A DNA stretch of 64,000 nucleotides from Catonia carolina (taxonomy: Eukaryota; Arthropoda; Insecta; Hemiptera; Achilidae): assembly GCA_035578175.1 (NCBI GenBank), contig JAQMRL010000006.1, positions 67,419,001 to 67,483,000 of the forward strand, given 5' to 3'. The translations under genes were made by a program, and so were the position numbers. Below the pieces are notes generated by a model. That model was not told the origin of the DNA. It made no database searches and was given only the letters and a program-made list of their open reading frames with translations. Of this stretch, positions 10,501 to 23,975 are shown in pieces. Position 1 is the first letter of the stretch. The number at the start of each line of letters is the position of its first letter.

Positions 10501-13500
10501 ATGACCAAGCAGCTGATGCGACTTTAAATAAATTAAAACTAACCTCAAAAAATATAATTTTAACTAACCTCAAAAAATATAATCTTATTTTAATCATGGG
10601 TGAATGATGCAAAATGAAAACCAATCATAGTTTGGCTTAATAATACGGAAAATCACACTGATGCTAACCTCGGCTCTGTAGAGAAAAATGCTTAAAATAC
10701 AAGCTGTAGATTTTTTAATTTCCTATAAATTTTATTATTTATACACTTTTGTCGATAAATGCATACTAAGACTGAAATCTTAAAAATCCAATTTTTATAG
10801 ATTTTCATGAAAAAAAAACAGAAAATCACTAAAACTAAGTGTTACACAAAGAAATGTTTGAAATAGAAGTTGTCGATTTTTAAATTGTCTACAACTTTTA
10901 TAATATACGTTTTTGCTCTAAAATGCATATCAAGGCCATAATCTAAAAATAAAAAAAAAGATTTTCTACGAAAGCGCTGCCTACTCAAGAATTTCAGCAA
11001 ACATAGCGCTTACCCTATCTTGTAGAGCATAATAAATGTAGTAAATGTGTCATTTTTTAAAAAAATTGTACGAGCAGTTTTTGGAAATAAAGCAAAAAGT
11101 GAAAAATTACACGAATAAACTACTACTTCCGGTTGACCGATTTTGATGAAAATGTTCATGTAGGGTCCTCTAGTGATACCTAAAGTTAAGTTTCAATAAC
11201 TTTGCACAATATTCTGTTCTTGAGATAATTGGTTCACACATATCATCTCTAAAAACATGGTTTTTGAGTTCAGGGGGTCTGAAAACGTGTATATCCAGTG
11301 AAAACTCGATTTCGAAAAATCGACATGAAAATCATACATTCCTTCCTAAATACTCTTTAAGGCAAGAGAAAATAAAAACTCACTAGAGCTTTTTCAGCGG
11401 GGATAAAGGTTTAGGCATCTGTTAAGTCATGATTCTGGGCATCGATTGGGATCTTCATTATCTTCACTTTAACATCCAGTTTTATAAGTTAGTCTAATTT
11501 TAAACACTTAGGTATGACAAAGGGTACTTTCACAAAACTGTGATTTAAAGCCAAAATTTCAGTTGTTTTAACATTTATTAGTTAAAAACTTAACAATAAT
11601 ACTTTTAGGAATTTGACCCGGTGAGAAAAACGTCCAAAAACAAATGAGAATTAACCCGGAAATCCGAAGGATCATCACTGAATTTGTAAGCCCATTGAAA
11701 ACTTGTAAACGAAAATTGTTAGATTAAACGAATAAGTTACGTAATTATTTAAACTTCGTTGTAACGTTAGGTTCAGAAAAAAGGCAGAGGAAGGATAACA
11801 CTATCATCAAACAATGAAGTTCTTAAAAATATATTGTTGTTTAGGTCAACAGCCGAAAGGCTGGTTTGAACCTCTAGAGGTTTTACTAAGTAAAAACGAG
11901 GAGTAAGGTGTTTTACCATTGCCTTCCTCACCGAGTTGAAAGAGTATGCTTATCAGCATGCCAGGCCCTCCGAAAAGCACTCACTTTCCACCCTGCAAAT
12001 GACATCACTTCACTTCATTCACCACAGGGTCTGGCTGCATAGCGAAATTCATTACTCTCAGAGGAGATAACTCTGACTAGTGTCTTTTACACCTCTACCG
12101 CTTCTGTTCTTAAATAGTTCAGTCATAAAAGTGGCTGACTACATGATAAGAAACAGAACTATTTTTTTTTAGCCCTGGACCAAACAGATAGAGTGCAATT
12201 AAAATAACACTCCACCTGCCCGTTTTGGGCATTTCTTAAAACTATCAAAGCGAAACGTGTAGGCCTAGGTACTTACTCGATTTAGGCGTTATAGTTCATA
12301 GTCTTTAATGAAGAACTGGTTTGGTAGATACGCTCTGCTTGTTGCTTGATAGGTAATGTTCATAAGTTAGAAGTGAACGCAATAACGTAGAATTCGGTTA
12401 AAATGCTAAGTAAAGCACACAGTGAAAATTTTAACCCAAGGAACTTGCAACAATGATATATAAGTAGGCCTATTAGAACAACTTTCGTTAACTTAAGACA
12501 CATTGAGGTCGATACAAAATAATATTATTTTCGATTAAAACGGAACATCTTAAAGTTTAAACTTTGATGTTGCAAATTACAATGATTGCGTAACATGGCA
12601 GTAGTCAAACGTTAGATTAACCACACCACACTTGTTGAAAGAACACATTGCAAATGAGGGAGAAACAGGAAGGAACCTCATATGAAATAGGTTAAGAGGG
12701 GGAATGAAAGGCGAGGGTGCAGATTCTCAACAGGAAGCATTCAAAACCGAAAGATCTAAAATAAATCCACAAATTTTCAGGAAGCGCGTGATTTTAAATG
12801 TATATTAGCCAATAACAAAACCTTATTATACGTTACCCAAGAATAATGAAACCTTCTGCTCAATCATGGCTGTACTGGCGACAAATCAGTGGGTGTAATG
12901 TGCCGATTAATTCTCTCACTTTTAATTTACCGACCTTGAATCACGAATGTGATGCTTCCGCCATCTCGCTTAAGATGGCCTGATGAGACATGCAGAAAAA
13001 GTCCAGTTGATATTTTTTTGACTCAAACATAAAAACTAACTTCCAAAAATCTTTAAACTTAGTGACTAGATTCTTTCTTACCTCCAAATATTATGCCAAA
13101 AATTATCATCAGTTCATTTTTCGGGAGGCACACTCAACAAATCAAATAAGTAGTTGTAGATTTTATATCTTCATCACTAGAGAGGCAATTTTACGATGCA
13201 AGAGTGTTTTTAGATAATATCACCCACCCATTTGATCGGGTATGGGACCACGATCTACTTTTTAAACTTAAAATCCTTTATCTTACTTAATTGATCGATT
13301 CTTTTCAGTAAAACTTGGTTTAGAATTATCTTCTATACGCCCAATCTTCGCTGGTGCACCACAGGATTCCACTCTAGCTCCGCTTGTCTACATTCTGAAC
13401 ACATCTAATTTCCCGACTGTTTCGAATTGTTTAAAGGCTACTTACGCGAACGATACAGCTATTATGAACACTTGTGCAACCCTTCGAAGATCCGGATTTG

Positions 13501-16500
13501 ATAGTGGCATATACAAAACGGAAAAGACCCTATGCATTTAATTTGTCCCAGTAAAAAAATAAATTATAAATTACAAGAACTAAACTGCAAAAACTCACTA
13601 AACTATAGCTACAGACGCACGCAACTAACTAAACAAATTGGTTTGAATATATAACGGACAGAAAATCATATATATGAAAACAAATTAGTCACATCATTAT
13701 GTCTGACAGATTATTAATAAGGTCATTATATAAGGATTATTATATAAAATCAGGGCCCGTCACCGATTGTAACGATTTTTTTTAAATCGATAAATTTTTG
13801 TGTGCTGAATCCGAATATGAAATTATTATTAATCAGCACACAAAAAGTATCGATTTAAAAAAAATCGTTACAATCGGCGACGGGCCCTAATTCTATATAA
13901 TTACCATAAAAAAACTGTGTAAACAAACCGTAGTGACGGTGGCGTGAGCCGCACATTACAGTAGCGATTGTATACTTTTGTGAATGTACTGTCATTGCAT
14001 AGCGAGGGGCGAAGGGTAGAGTAGATAAACACCGAAGCTGCTTGTACCAATTCGAATTGTTCAAGGTATACCTTTTCGTTCGATGTAGATAAAATTATAA
14101 TATAGACGTATGGTGCTTTGATTTATGGTTCGGCAAAACAATCAAACGTAAACAGGATACTATAAACTTTCAAAATGAATTTTTACATTTAATCACATAA
14201 ATATAGTCCCTACTACGTGTAAAACCTTATCATATATTGAGACCTCAACGTAGACACAGTAGCTATAGCCTACACGACTATTAACAAATTATACACTCGT
14301 TTCTATTCAAAATTAATAAATCACATTAATCCAGCTACGAACATTCCCATACCCAAACCTACCATAAAATTCTCAAAGGAGATTAAAAAAGATGCTGAAA
14401 TAAGGGATCTTATACAAAACAACAACGAGGGTTTGTCACTGGGTGATTCCTCAGTCAAGTTGAAAACAGGACATTAAACATGTAACATTATAAAATATAG
14501 TACTGCCACTTGTATAAATATACAATTGTAGGCCTAGCTGTTACTAAATAAAGATAAAAAAACTCATTAGTTATTAGTATCAGACGAACTAATGTCCCAT
14601 AGTTGAGCGAGTGAGAGGGAGATATGTAGCATAACTACGCATGCGCTCAAAGGTCTTTACCGTTGTAATCCAAATTTGAAAACATACTACCGTCGTTATC
14701 TTGCTTGTTAGTTTACTGCATGCATAAACGCTTGCTCACAACAATGAGTAAAATTTAAGACAATGTTATTGGAACGGCGCGTATGGCTTGTGCGAGTGGG
14801 AGCGTTATGCATTCTCTCACTCCCACGGCTAGGGGACATTAGCTCATCTGAATACTGTACTTCACATGGTCTAAAATATTATGAATAAACAACAAAACAT
14901 TTAAAACTTAACAACACACAATCAATATGTAAATAAAAGTACTAGTGAATTTGAGATCGGACCGGCCCTTGAAAAGGATTCATTCATCTGCTAGCAGTCA
15001 CATTAGGCCTATATTTGAAGATTCATGCCAGACTAAAAACATCGCTATAAACGCATTTCAGCATTTTTGTTTTACTAAAAGGTATAATCAATGTATAATC
15101 GAGACGTTTAAACTTGATGTTGCCCCCAGGGGCGGTTCCAGGGCTGATTTTGGGGGGGGGGGCTATCTTGTTTTTATGTAGCTCTTACTACAGTCCAGCC
15201 TCTCTTAGTTTGCTCCTAATGTAAACAAACAATGACGTCACTGAGCATGCGCATTGAATCAAAATGTGTACACGCTGATTAAAAAGTAACAACAAAATAA
15301 TTTCAAAAGTATTTAAATACAAAATACTTTTAAAAGTATTTTTATAAATGAAATTGTTAGGCCTACATCATATCATGACTGATGTTTTAAGTACTTTAAG
15401 TACCTATAAATTAAAACATAGTTAACTTAATAGGAATACAACATCCGTAAAGTCGCAGACTCTAGCGTGCATCCTGTAGTAGGTGGCTTTTGTTTGTTGA
15501 CAGTAGGAGCAAACTAAGAACGGCTGAACAGTACAAAAAATGCGTAATTAAAATGCGTAAAATTTGTAATACATAGTTTGTAATTGAGTCATTGAAAAGT
15601 CCTCTTTTATGCTGTATTGCTGTAACCACAATTTTAATTCATAGAGAAATTTTCAAGGTGCTGACTGGATGCGAGTGGCTTTTGACTACTGACACTGATT
15701 GTTATCTTAATACTATTTAAAAATAGATACTTTCTGTTTGACTCATTTTTATACTAAAATAATTATTGTTAATTGATAGGTACGAGTATTGGGATTCAGT
15801 TTTGTTAGAAATAATAGCTTATAGAAAATATTAAACTAAGTTTTCCTAGTATTTTGGGGAGGGCCATGGCCCCCATGGCCTCTTCCCTGAAACCGCCCCT
15901 GGTTGCCCCCCCCCCACGTAGAATTCTTCACAATAGTCTGTTTGTAAAGGGGGGGGGGGATGCCCGCTGTGGCATTTCTGCCACTGACACTGTCTAAGTA
16001 ACAGCTGTGGTAAATGAAAACTGAAAACATTATGCGCTGTTTATAAAACCGCTTTAAACAGAATAAGTTTTTTTTATTAATTTTTTGATGAAAGGGACCT
16101 TTTCTTTTATTTTCACATCACACCATCTGTAACCTTAAAGTCACCTCATGTAAACGCATCTTTATTGTTATGACTGATGACTCCCACTCACTATACCTAA
16201 TTAATTTTGTAGATATTGTTTGCATGTTTATTAATACACATCAGTTGGTTGATTGCTTTGCATGTGTTCTGTTCAAAACGTAATGAATCTTTTGGAATCG
16301 TAATTTTTCTGTATTTTATTTAATAAGTTTGTTTTAGTTTCTGTATTTTAAAATTTTAATGTTTTATAATTTTTCTGTATTTTTAAAAATAAATTTGTGT
16401 TATTTTCAGTATTTTTAAATTTTAATGTTTTGTAATCGTTTGAATTTAATCATATTTGTAATATTTCTGTATTTTTTAACAAATTGTGTTATTTTTTTTT

Positions 16501-19500
16501 TATGACCACAAAGGATCACTTTAGTCTCTTTGGTTAGTTCTTTTTCTTCGGCAGTTTATTTCCTTTTCATTTCTTTCTTGCCAATACTTTTTCATTCTGT
16601 CGGATCTTGCTTTTCTCAATTCGTTATTTTCTTTATTAATACATTTTAATGTTTTGTAATTATTATTTGATCTTAATTGTTTTGTAATTTGGAAAATAAA
16701 GCTTGTAAATAATTTGTGAAACTTGTAAAAGAATGAAGGAAAAAACAACCAAAGATAGGCTATACGTAATGAAAATGAAAACAACTGAAGAAGCATTCCC
16801 GTTTTTTTTATCAAACCTCATATATATTATGAATCTGATAGTACAGGTTCAAACCAGCCTTTCGGCAGATGACCAAAAGAACAACAACTGCACGTTATTA
16901 ATTTCGCATTTTAGTTAAATAAATCTTTTTGTGCAATGTGAATGTTTTTAGAGAGGCGTGTGTCTAAAAATATCAGCTAATTAGGGGAGATAAAATGAAA
17001 TTCATTTCCGAGGGCCGATCTCTGTAATTTACTTTGACATTTCTTCATCTAGCGTCTCTTTTAACGTATCCGTATCTTGTGCATTAGCCCATACTTGCGG
17101 TATGACAGGCCAGAAGTAATAACTCTTTTCATTACTAATGAATTCGTTATTATAGCTCACTATAAGACGTTTACCAGAATCCCAAATATCTATCAACCTC
17201 TCATCCCAACCAATTATGTTCTTTGACAAATAATGATCTCCGAGCTTATCTATTAAGTAAGACGCAAAGTCCATGTGATCATCATTTGTTTTAAAACCTG
17301 AAAAGTACAAAAACGAATCATGAGAGGTAGAAAAATTTAATTGGAAACACTCACACAACTTTCTCTTGCCAATGTAAATATAAACAATGTAATCTATAGT
17401 CCAGCCTCTTTTAGTTTGCTCCTAATGTAAACAAATAATGACGTCACTGAGCATGCGCATTATATCAAAATGTGTACACGCTGATTAAAAAGTAACAACA
17501 AAATACTTTCAAAAGTATTTAAATACAAAATACTTTTAAAAGTATTTTTATAAATGAAATTGTTAGGCCTACATCATATCACGACTGATGTTTTTAGTAC
17601 TTTAAGTACTTATAATTTAAAAAAATAGTTAACTTAATAGGAATACGACATCCGTAAAGTCGCAGACTCTAGCGTGCACCCTGTAGTAGGTGGTTTTTGT
17701 TTGTTGACAGTAGGAGCAAACTAAGAATGGCTGAACTGTATGTTTAATCATGAGTGAAAAATTTAATTGTAAAACATAATCAATTTTATTCCCATAACAG
17801 GCAGGTGAAGTGTTAAATTATTTGCATTGGATCTGCTAGTTCCAGGGCTACAAAAACTAGTTCAGTTTCTTATAGCATGGTCAGCCGATTATATGACTGA
17901 AGCATTTAAGTACAGAAAAGGTAGAGGTGTAAAATACATATCTCCACTCAACTCTATTGCTTTATACTATATTCATTGTAAGAAAGATAGCATCGAGTAA
18001 ACAAATAATGATGTCACTAAGCATGCGTATTATTTAAAAATGCGTACACGCTGACTAAAATGTAACAACAAAATATTTTTAAAAGTATTTTTATAAATTA
18101 AACTGTTAGTGATTTGTGCAATTATATGCATTTATGCACTTTACAAGGTGTGGCAATTAAATAACGAAACTGACGTAAAAATTTAATTTTAATTTTATAC
18201 ATAATCACTTATTGTCACCTTCAATATACACTCATTCTCTATCCCTACAACACTACATGCGAATTTTCCATTGTTGGAAACAGTGCTGAAAGTCATCTTT
18301 TGTCAGCTCCTTCAGGACACGTGTCGCTTTCTCTTTTACAGCTCCCACAGACTCATATCTTGTCCCTTTTAATTCAGATTTCACCTTAGGGAACAGGTAG
18401 AAGTCACATGGTGCAAGATCTGGTAAATAAGGTAGATGTTCTAACACTGAGATGCTGTACTTGGCTAAGAACCTCTTGACAGATAACGCGGAATGAGCTG
18501 GCACAGTCTTGGTGGAGAACCTATGATTTGTCCTTCCACATTTCGGGGTGTTTTTTCCTTACTCTTTGACGCAGTTTAGAAAGTACCTCAAGGTAGTAAT
18601 ATTGATTAATTGTTTGACCTTCAGGAACCCATTGAAGGTACACAATCCCATGGATATCAAAAAAATCATTGCTTTAAATTTTGACTTGCTCATTCAAGCT
18701 TTTTTGGATCTTGGTGAAGTTCGGCTCTTCCAGTGCATGGATTGGTGCTTCGTTTCCGATCATAAGTAAAAAACCACGTTACATCACATGTTATTATCTT
18801 CTACCTGTTCCCTAAGGTGAAATCTGTATTAAAAGGGACAAGATTTGAGTCTGTGGAAACTGTAAAGAGAAAGTGGCATGTGTCCTGAAGGAGCTGACAG
18901 AAGATGAATTCAAGCACTGTTTCCAACAATGGAAAATTCGCATGGAGCGTTGTAGGGATAGAAAATGAGTGTATATTGAAGGTGACAATAAGTGATTATG
19001 TATAAAATAAAAATAAAATTTTTTACAATGTCAGTCTCGTTATTTAATAGCCACACCTCGTATGTGCAGCCAAGCTAAGTGATGCTGAATATTATGTTCT
19101 ATGGAAAAAGAGCAATATTTCTTCTTTGTACGAAGGGGAATAACTTATCAATTAAAAGAGATATCATAATCATTCTTTTATCTTCGCATAGAAAGGAGTG
19201 ATCAGCATCATTTTAACACTTTTCTTGAAAAAAAAAACAATTTTGCCACATTGTCCTATTCCATCCAGCTCCTTATACAAACAAAAATATTTACTTTCAA
19301 CATTCCTGTTCAATGAAAAAGAAACACGGAAGGGTTTTAAGGGCACAACATATCACTGGCTCAAGATCTGTAGTAGATCTGTGAACGCTGGTCGCTGGTG
19401 GTGATTCACGCTGGCGAGTGCGCATAGTGGAAATATATAATAACACGCTTAACCTTAATTCAGTTTTGTCGGTATTTAACATGAGTTCCAGTAGCAGCAG

Positions 19501-22500
19501 TGATGATGAATTATTTCTATTGGAAAACATTTACACGAAATTATTATCATTTATATACTATACTGTTAATGACACGAATAAGAATAGAAAATTGTATGGC
19601 GAGTATTATCATCTTCTCCCGCCATTAAAAAACGATAGAGACAGGTTTTTTAAGTACGTGAGAATGACTCTGGAAAATTTTAATTTTATATTGATAAAAG
19701 TAGAACTTCGTTTATAAAAACAACAGTGTAACTTACACAAGCAACCAATATTACTGGAAGAAAGACTTGTGATTACTTTGAGATACGTATTTTGAACATT
19801 TTGACTACTGGTATTCAATATTAACTTCGTTTACAAAAACACTTGTGCAACTTACACAAGCAACCAATATTACTGGAAGAAAGACTTGTGATTACTTTGA
19901 GATACGTATTTTGAACATTTTGACTACCGGTATTCAATATTATAAAGCATTGTTTGGCCAGTAATAATCTTCTTTTTTTTTAATTCCTAATATGTGTACG
20001 TTGCAATCTGTTCAATTTAGAACAATAAGCAACCCCATGACCCAATGAGATGAGGATGATGTGTATGACGTGTAAATGAGGTGTAGTCTTGTACAGACTC
20101 AGGCTGACTATTCCTGAGAGAGTATGGTTAATTGAACCCCAACCATCAAAGTACACCGGTAACCACTGTCTAGTATTCAAATCCGTATAAAAGTAACTAA
20201 CTACCTTTACTAGGATTTAAACCAGGAACCTTTGTCTCCAAAAATCAGCTGTTTAAACAGCTGATTTTGGCGACGACTTTACCTCTAGACCAACACGGTG
20301 GGTTAGTAATAATCTTTTAAATTTATTTTTATAAAACTATGTTATAAAACTAGAGTAATTCCATGAGGTCTTAAAAATAAAAAAAAATTTGTTATAATTA
20401 ATTAACAAGTTGTTAATATTAATGAATACGTATTATATGGTGCCAAGTACACTTAGCAACGTGCCAGCAAGCAGCAGGCAGATTTATGGAAAACAAACCA
20501 GTGAGCTGATATGCGCAGATGACCAGCGTGCAGGTTTCTTCACCAGCGTTTACTGTGAGACGCCAGATTAAAATATAATGGCATATTCCTACTAGCAGGC
20601 TCCCACTTGTAAGCGACCTGCGACCAACGTACTTTGTGTGCTCACCCTAAGAAAAGAAAGGAAATTTTGAATTTATCCAAAGTATTAAAGAAAAATAATA
20701 TTACCTACTGGAAACCTGTGAAAATCAATAATTACAATTTCCTCTGTGTTATCTATGAACTCCATAACTTGTTCTAGTACAGGTTCGAATTCGCGTATCT
20801 TGATCACGTCATGATGTATATAATACTTACCATTGTTAAGACCAATTCTGAAATCTAAATATCTAATACCCAGTATCAACTGAGTACGAATGTCTTCTGC
20901 CTGGAATAAAAAAAAATATAAATTTTAATTTTTGTCTTTATCATGGGAATTTTGTATTAATAATCACTACAGCAATATTATGACCGACATGAAATTTAGT
21001 ATAGATAATTTAGACCGAAAGTTAATAAATCCTTTTTTGCTAAAACTTTTCTTTGTTTAGGTTCGAACTGTTTTAATTTGTTGCCTATTGAAATTAAAAA
21101 TAGCTTAAACATGTTAATATTTTCAAGAAAGGAAAGGAAGATTGGCTCAATGACATAACTGATGTTGATTCACTTGTAAGAATTGTTTGTTAGCGTTGGT
21201 GTTTTACCATTGCTGACTTGCAGTGCTTGCTATTCAGTCCTTGTAGGAATTTACTGATCTTGGTAAATAATATAACAATAATAACTGATTTTAGTGTTAG
21301 TCATGTAGGGTACAGGTGAATATCTGCTCTGAAAACTGACGACTTGGTTAATATTGTTGTTTAAAAAATGTAGTTAACATGCGCTGTAGCTGCCGCTACA
21401 ATTTGAATTGTCATTTGTAGTGGATGACGACATTTGATTTGTAATTTATTTGTAAACTTGTTTTTATGTAGCCTATTTTGTTTTTTTAATATACAACCAC
21501 CGTTTACTTAAGTTGGTGGTTATTTATTCCTAGTAGATAAGATATAATTTTGTATTTGTATAAAGTGGAATAAAAGTAAATATTATTATTATTATTATTA
21601 TTATTATTTTCTTGAGTATCTCTTCCACGTCTCTCAAGTTATTCCCTCAACTCATGGTTTATTACCTAATACACTGTCTTCTCTACTATACCATAAATGT
21701 AATATCAATAGAAGCTTCCGTAATACGTCTTTGCACTTCCATATCTGGTAAAGTGGTTGCAGCAGTTAGTATAGTGTGCTACAAAAATGCAGTACTTCTA
21801 CACCCATACTTGATCTTGGTTATTAACAAATGATTAATAGGCATAATATGAACTACCATCTATTTTTACTTTCTCTTGCCTATATGAACATGTAATAGGA
21901 AGGAAAGTATTGTTTTCATGTAGATTTTTGGAAATAAAGTATTCACCGAATCTGAAAACGGATCAATCGGTGCTTCGACTACAAACTGTGGTTGCTCCAC
22001 ACAGACACGTTGCTGTGCCACACGTGTCTGCCTCCCAATATACGGTACGCTACAGGCAACAATGGTGCACAGTTTTCCCTCCTGTTCTGCCTGTCCGAAC
22101 TACGCCACCTGTGCTTCAGTATACGAGGGACAGTTTAAGTGCACGCGTTGAGCAGGAAATATGTCAGTTCAAGAGAAGTTAATTGATTTTGTGCGTACCG
22201 AAATATTGTATGATACCAATCATCCTGATTACATGAAAAACTGTTCCGTTGTAAATCTAATGTAATTCTAGAATGTGTAGTACCGTCAAAATCTTGTGTT
22301 AACTTGAACTCGCCATGCGTTTTAAGTTTTTTCATAAAATCACTTTGCCACAAACTTTTCTCCGTTCACTTTGAAATACAATACAGCAAAATTAATTCTT
22401 CTGTACCGGAATCGGACGAAAGTAACTTATCATCTTACTGAAATGATCCATCATGCGTATTGGCCATTAACTAATTTCTGAACCTGAAAAAAATATTTGC

Positions 22501-23936
22501 CTGGCCTGTGTCTCTAGTATATGTATTTCTCATACACCAGGAGAAATGTCTGCTCTGCCTGTCCTGCCCTGCACGCATCTGTCTGGAACACACTGTACCA
22601 CCTGCCAAAGAAAGGAAAACTGTTTCGGCATTAGCTGGGAGGAAACAAGGAAAACAATAATTACGTACCTGAGCAATACTGTGAGCATCTACTGGCATTT
22701 CATAAAATGGATTATCATGCACTCTATAAGATCCTGAATCATGGGTTCCTGGTATAAATAAATCATACAACGGCATCCATTTAATTTTCTCTCTGAGATT
22801 CTGCATCCAGGTTGGATGTGTCCAGCGACAAGAAGATACTACACCTGAAAAATCAGAGTTTATTAGATGAAAATTATTACACAGGTCCCCTCCGTGGCCC
22901 AGCGGTTAGCGAGCCATGCTGCAAAGTGGAGGTCTCGATTCGATTCCCAGCCAGGGTTTGGAAAATTATTACAAGTTCAAACCCACCGTTCTTCACTCCA
23001 ATGTAGTCACTAATAACCAAGATGTTAAAGGAATCTAAAATCAACTTACAAGGACGAAGGAGGACTTAACTTACGAGAACTACCACAAGGGGAACTGGAG
23101 TTAATAGTGGTAGGGATATGACAGAGAAGATCCAATTATTTTATTAGTTTTTTGTAGCATTACATTTTCAATTTAATTTTAATCAGAGACAAAATTAAGC
23201 AGTGAGATGGATGACCTTGCATTTTTTTACAAGATTCCCTATTCTTGGTTGATTTTTAGAAAGTAAATAGTGTAAATCATTAGCAACATCAACTTTGCAC
23301 CGATATTTTGCTTTTATTGCAAACGCTTACTCCTTTTCACACAGATAGGTGCTTGGAAAAGGTAAATACAATTGCAGCCCTTGCTGTGATATAGTGCGGT
23401 ACAATTGGTAAAACTTAATCGAAATTGATGATTTGTCAGTTTTATCAAAATTGTACTTAGTAGCAGAATCATTTTTAATTTTTAAAGATTGTTTTTGAAG
23501 TCCTTCGGGCAGGGAGTCTATGTTGACACTGAAAGGATCCATTTTGGATGAAAAAGCTATCTTGAGGTCCCATGCCCCCACTTTAAGAACTGTTACTCTA
23601 TAGGCTTTATTAAGTAAAACAAGGAATGAGGTGGTTTACCACGCCTTCTTCTCTGAGTGGAAAAGTATGCTTATCAACATGCTAGGCCCTCTGAAAAGCA
23701 TCTACTTTCCACTTTACAAAATGACACCTTCACTTCATTCACCACAGGTTTGCTGTAGAATGAAATTCAGTACTCTCAGAGGAGATAATCTTTTACATCT
23801 GTACCTCTTCTGTTGTTAAATGCTTCAGTCATATAATTAGCTGACTATGTGATAAGAAACAGAACTATTTTTTATAACCCTGGAACTAACAGATCGAGTG
23901 CAAATTAACGCTCCACCTACCTATTACGGTCATATC

Positions 23937-23975
<39 letters not shown>

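Larger units (their letters stand above)
13171..14560 (+). pseudogene. Jockey-type non-LTR retrotransposon relic
   Basis: At 13180-13330 the frame gives RVFLDNITHPFDRVWDHDLL and KLKILYL, the RT block with 'FLD...AFD+VWH'. At 13335-13490 it gives IRPIFAGAPQDSTLAPLVYI and LKATYANDTAIMNTC, equivalent to 'GVPQGSVLAPLLY' and to the FADD box, here changed to YAND. After RepA and foldback insertions, 14108-14470 continues with YGALIYGSAKQSNVNRI, DLNVDTVA and NPATNIPIPKPTIKF, the C-terminal segment. Stops are scattered; the catalytic Asp pair is broken. A tail with AATAAAGATAAAAAAAC closes it near 14560. Confidence 0.75.

Noticed and set aside
16521..16814. 97-codon minus-strand ORF
   Set aside because: Low-complexity frame over a T-rich repetitive tract; no similarity and biased composition.
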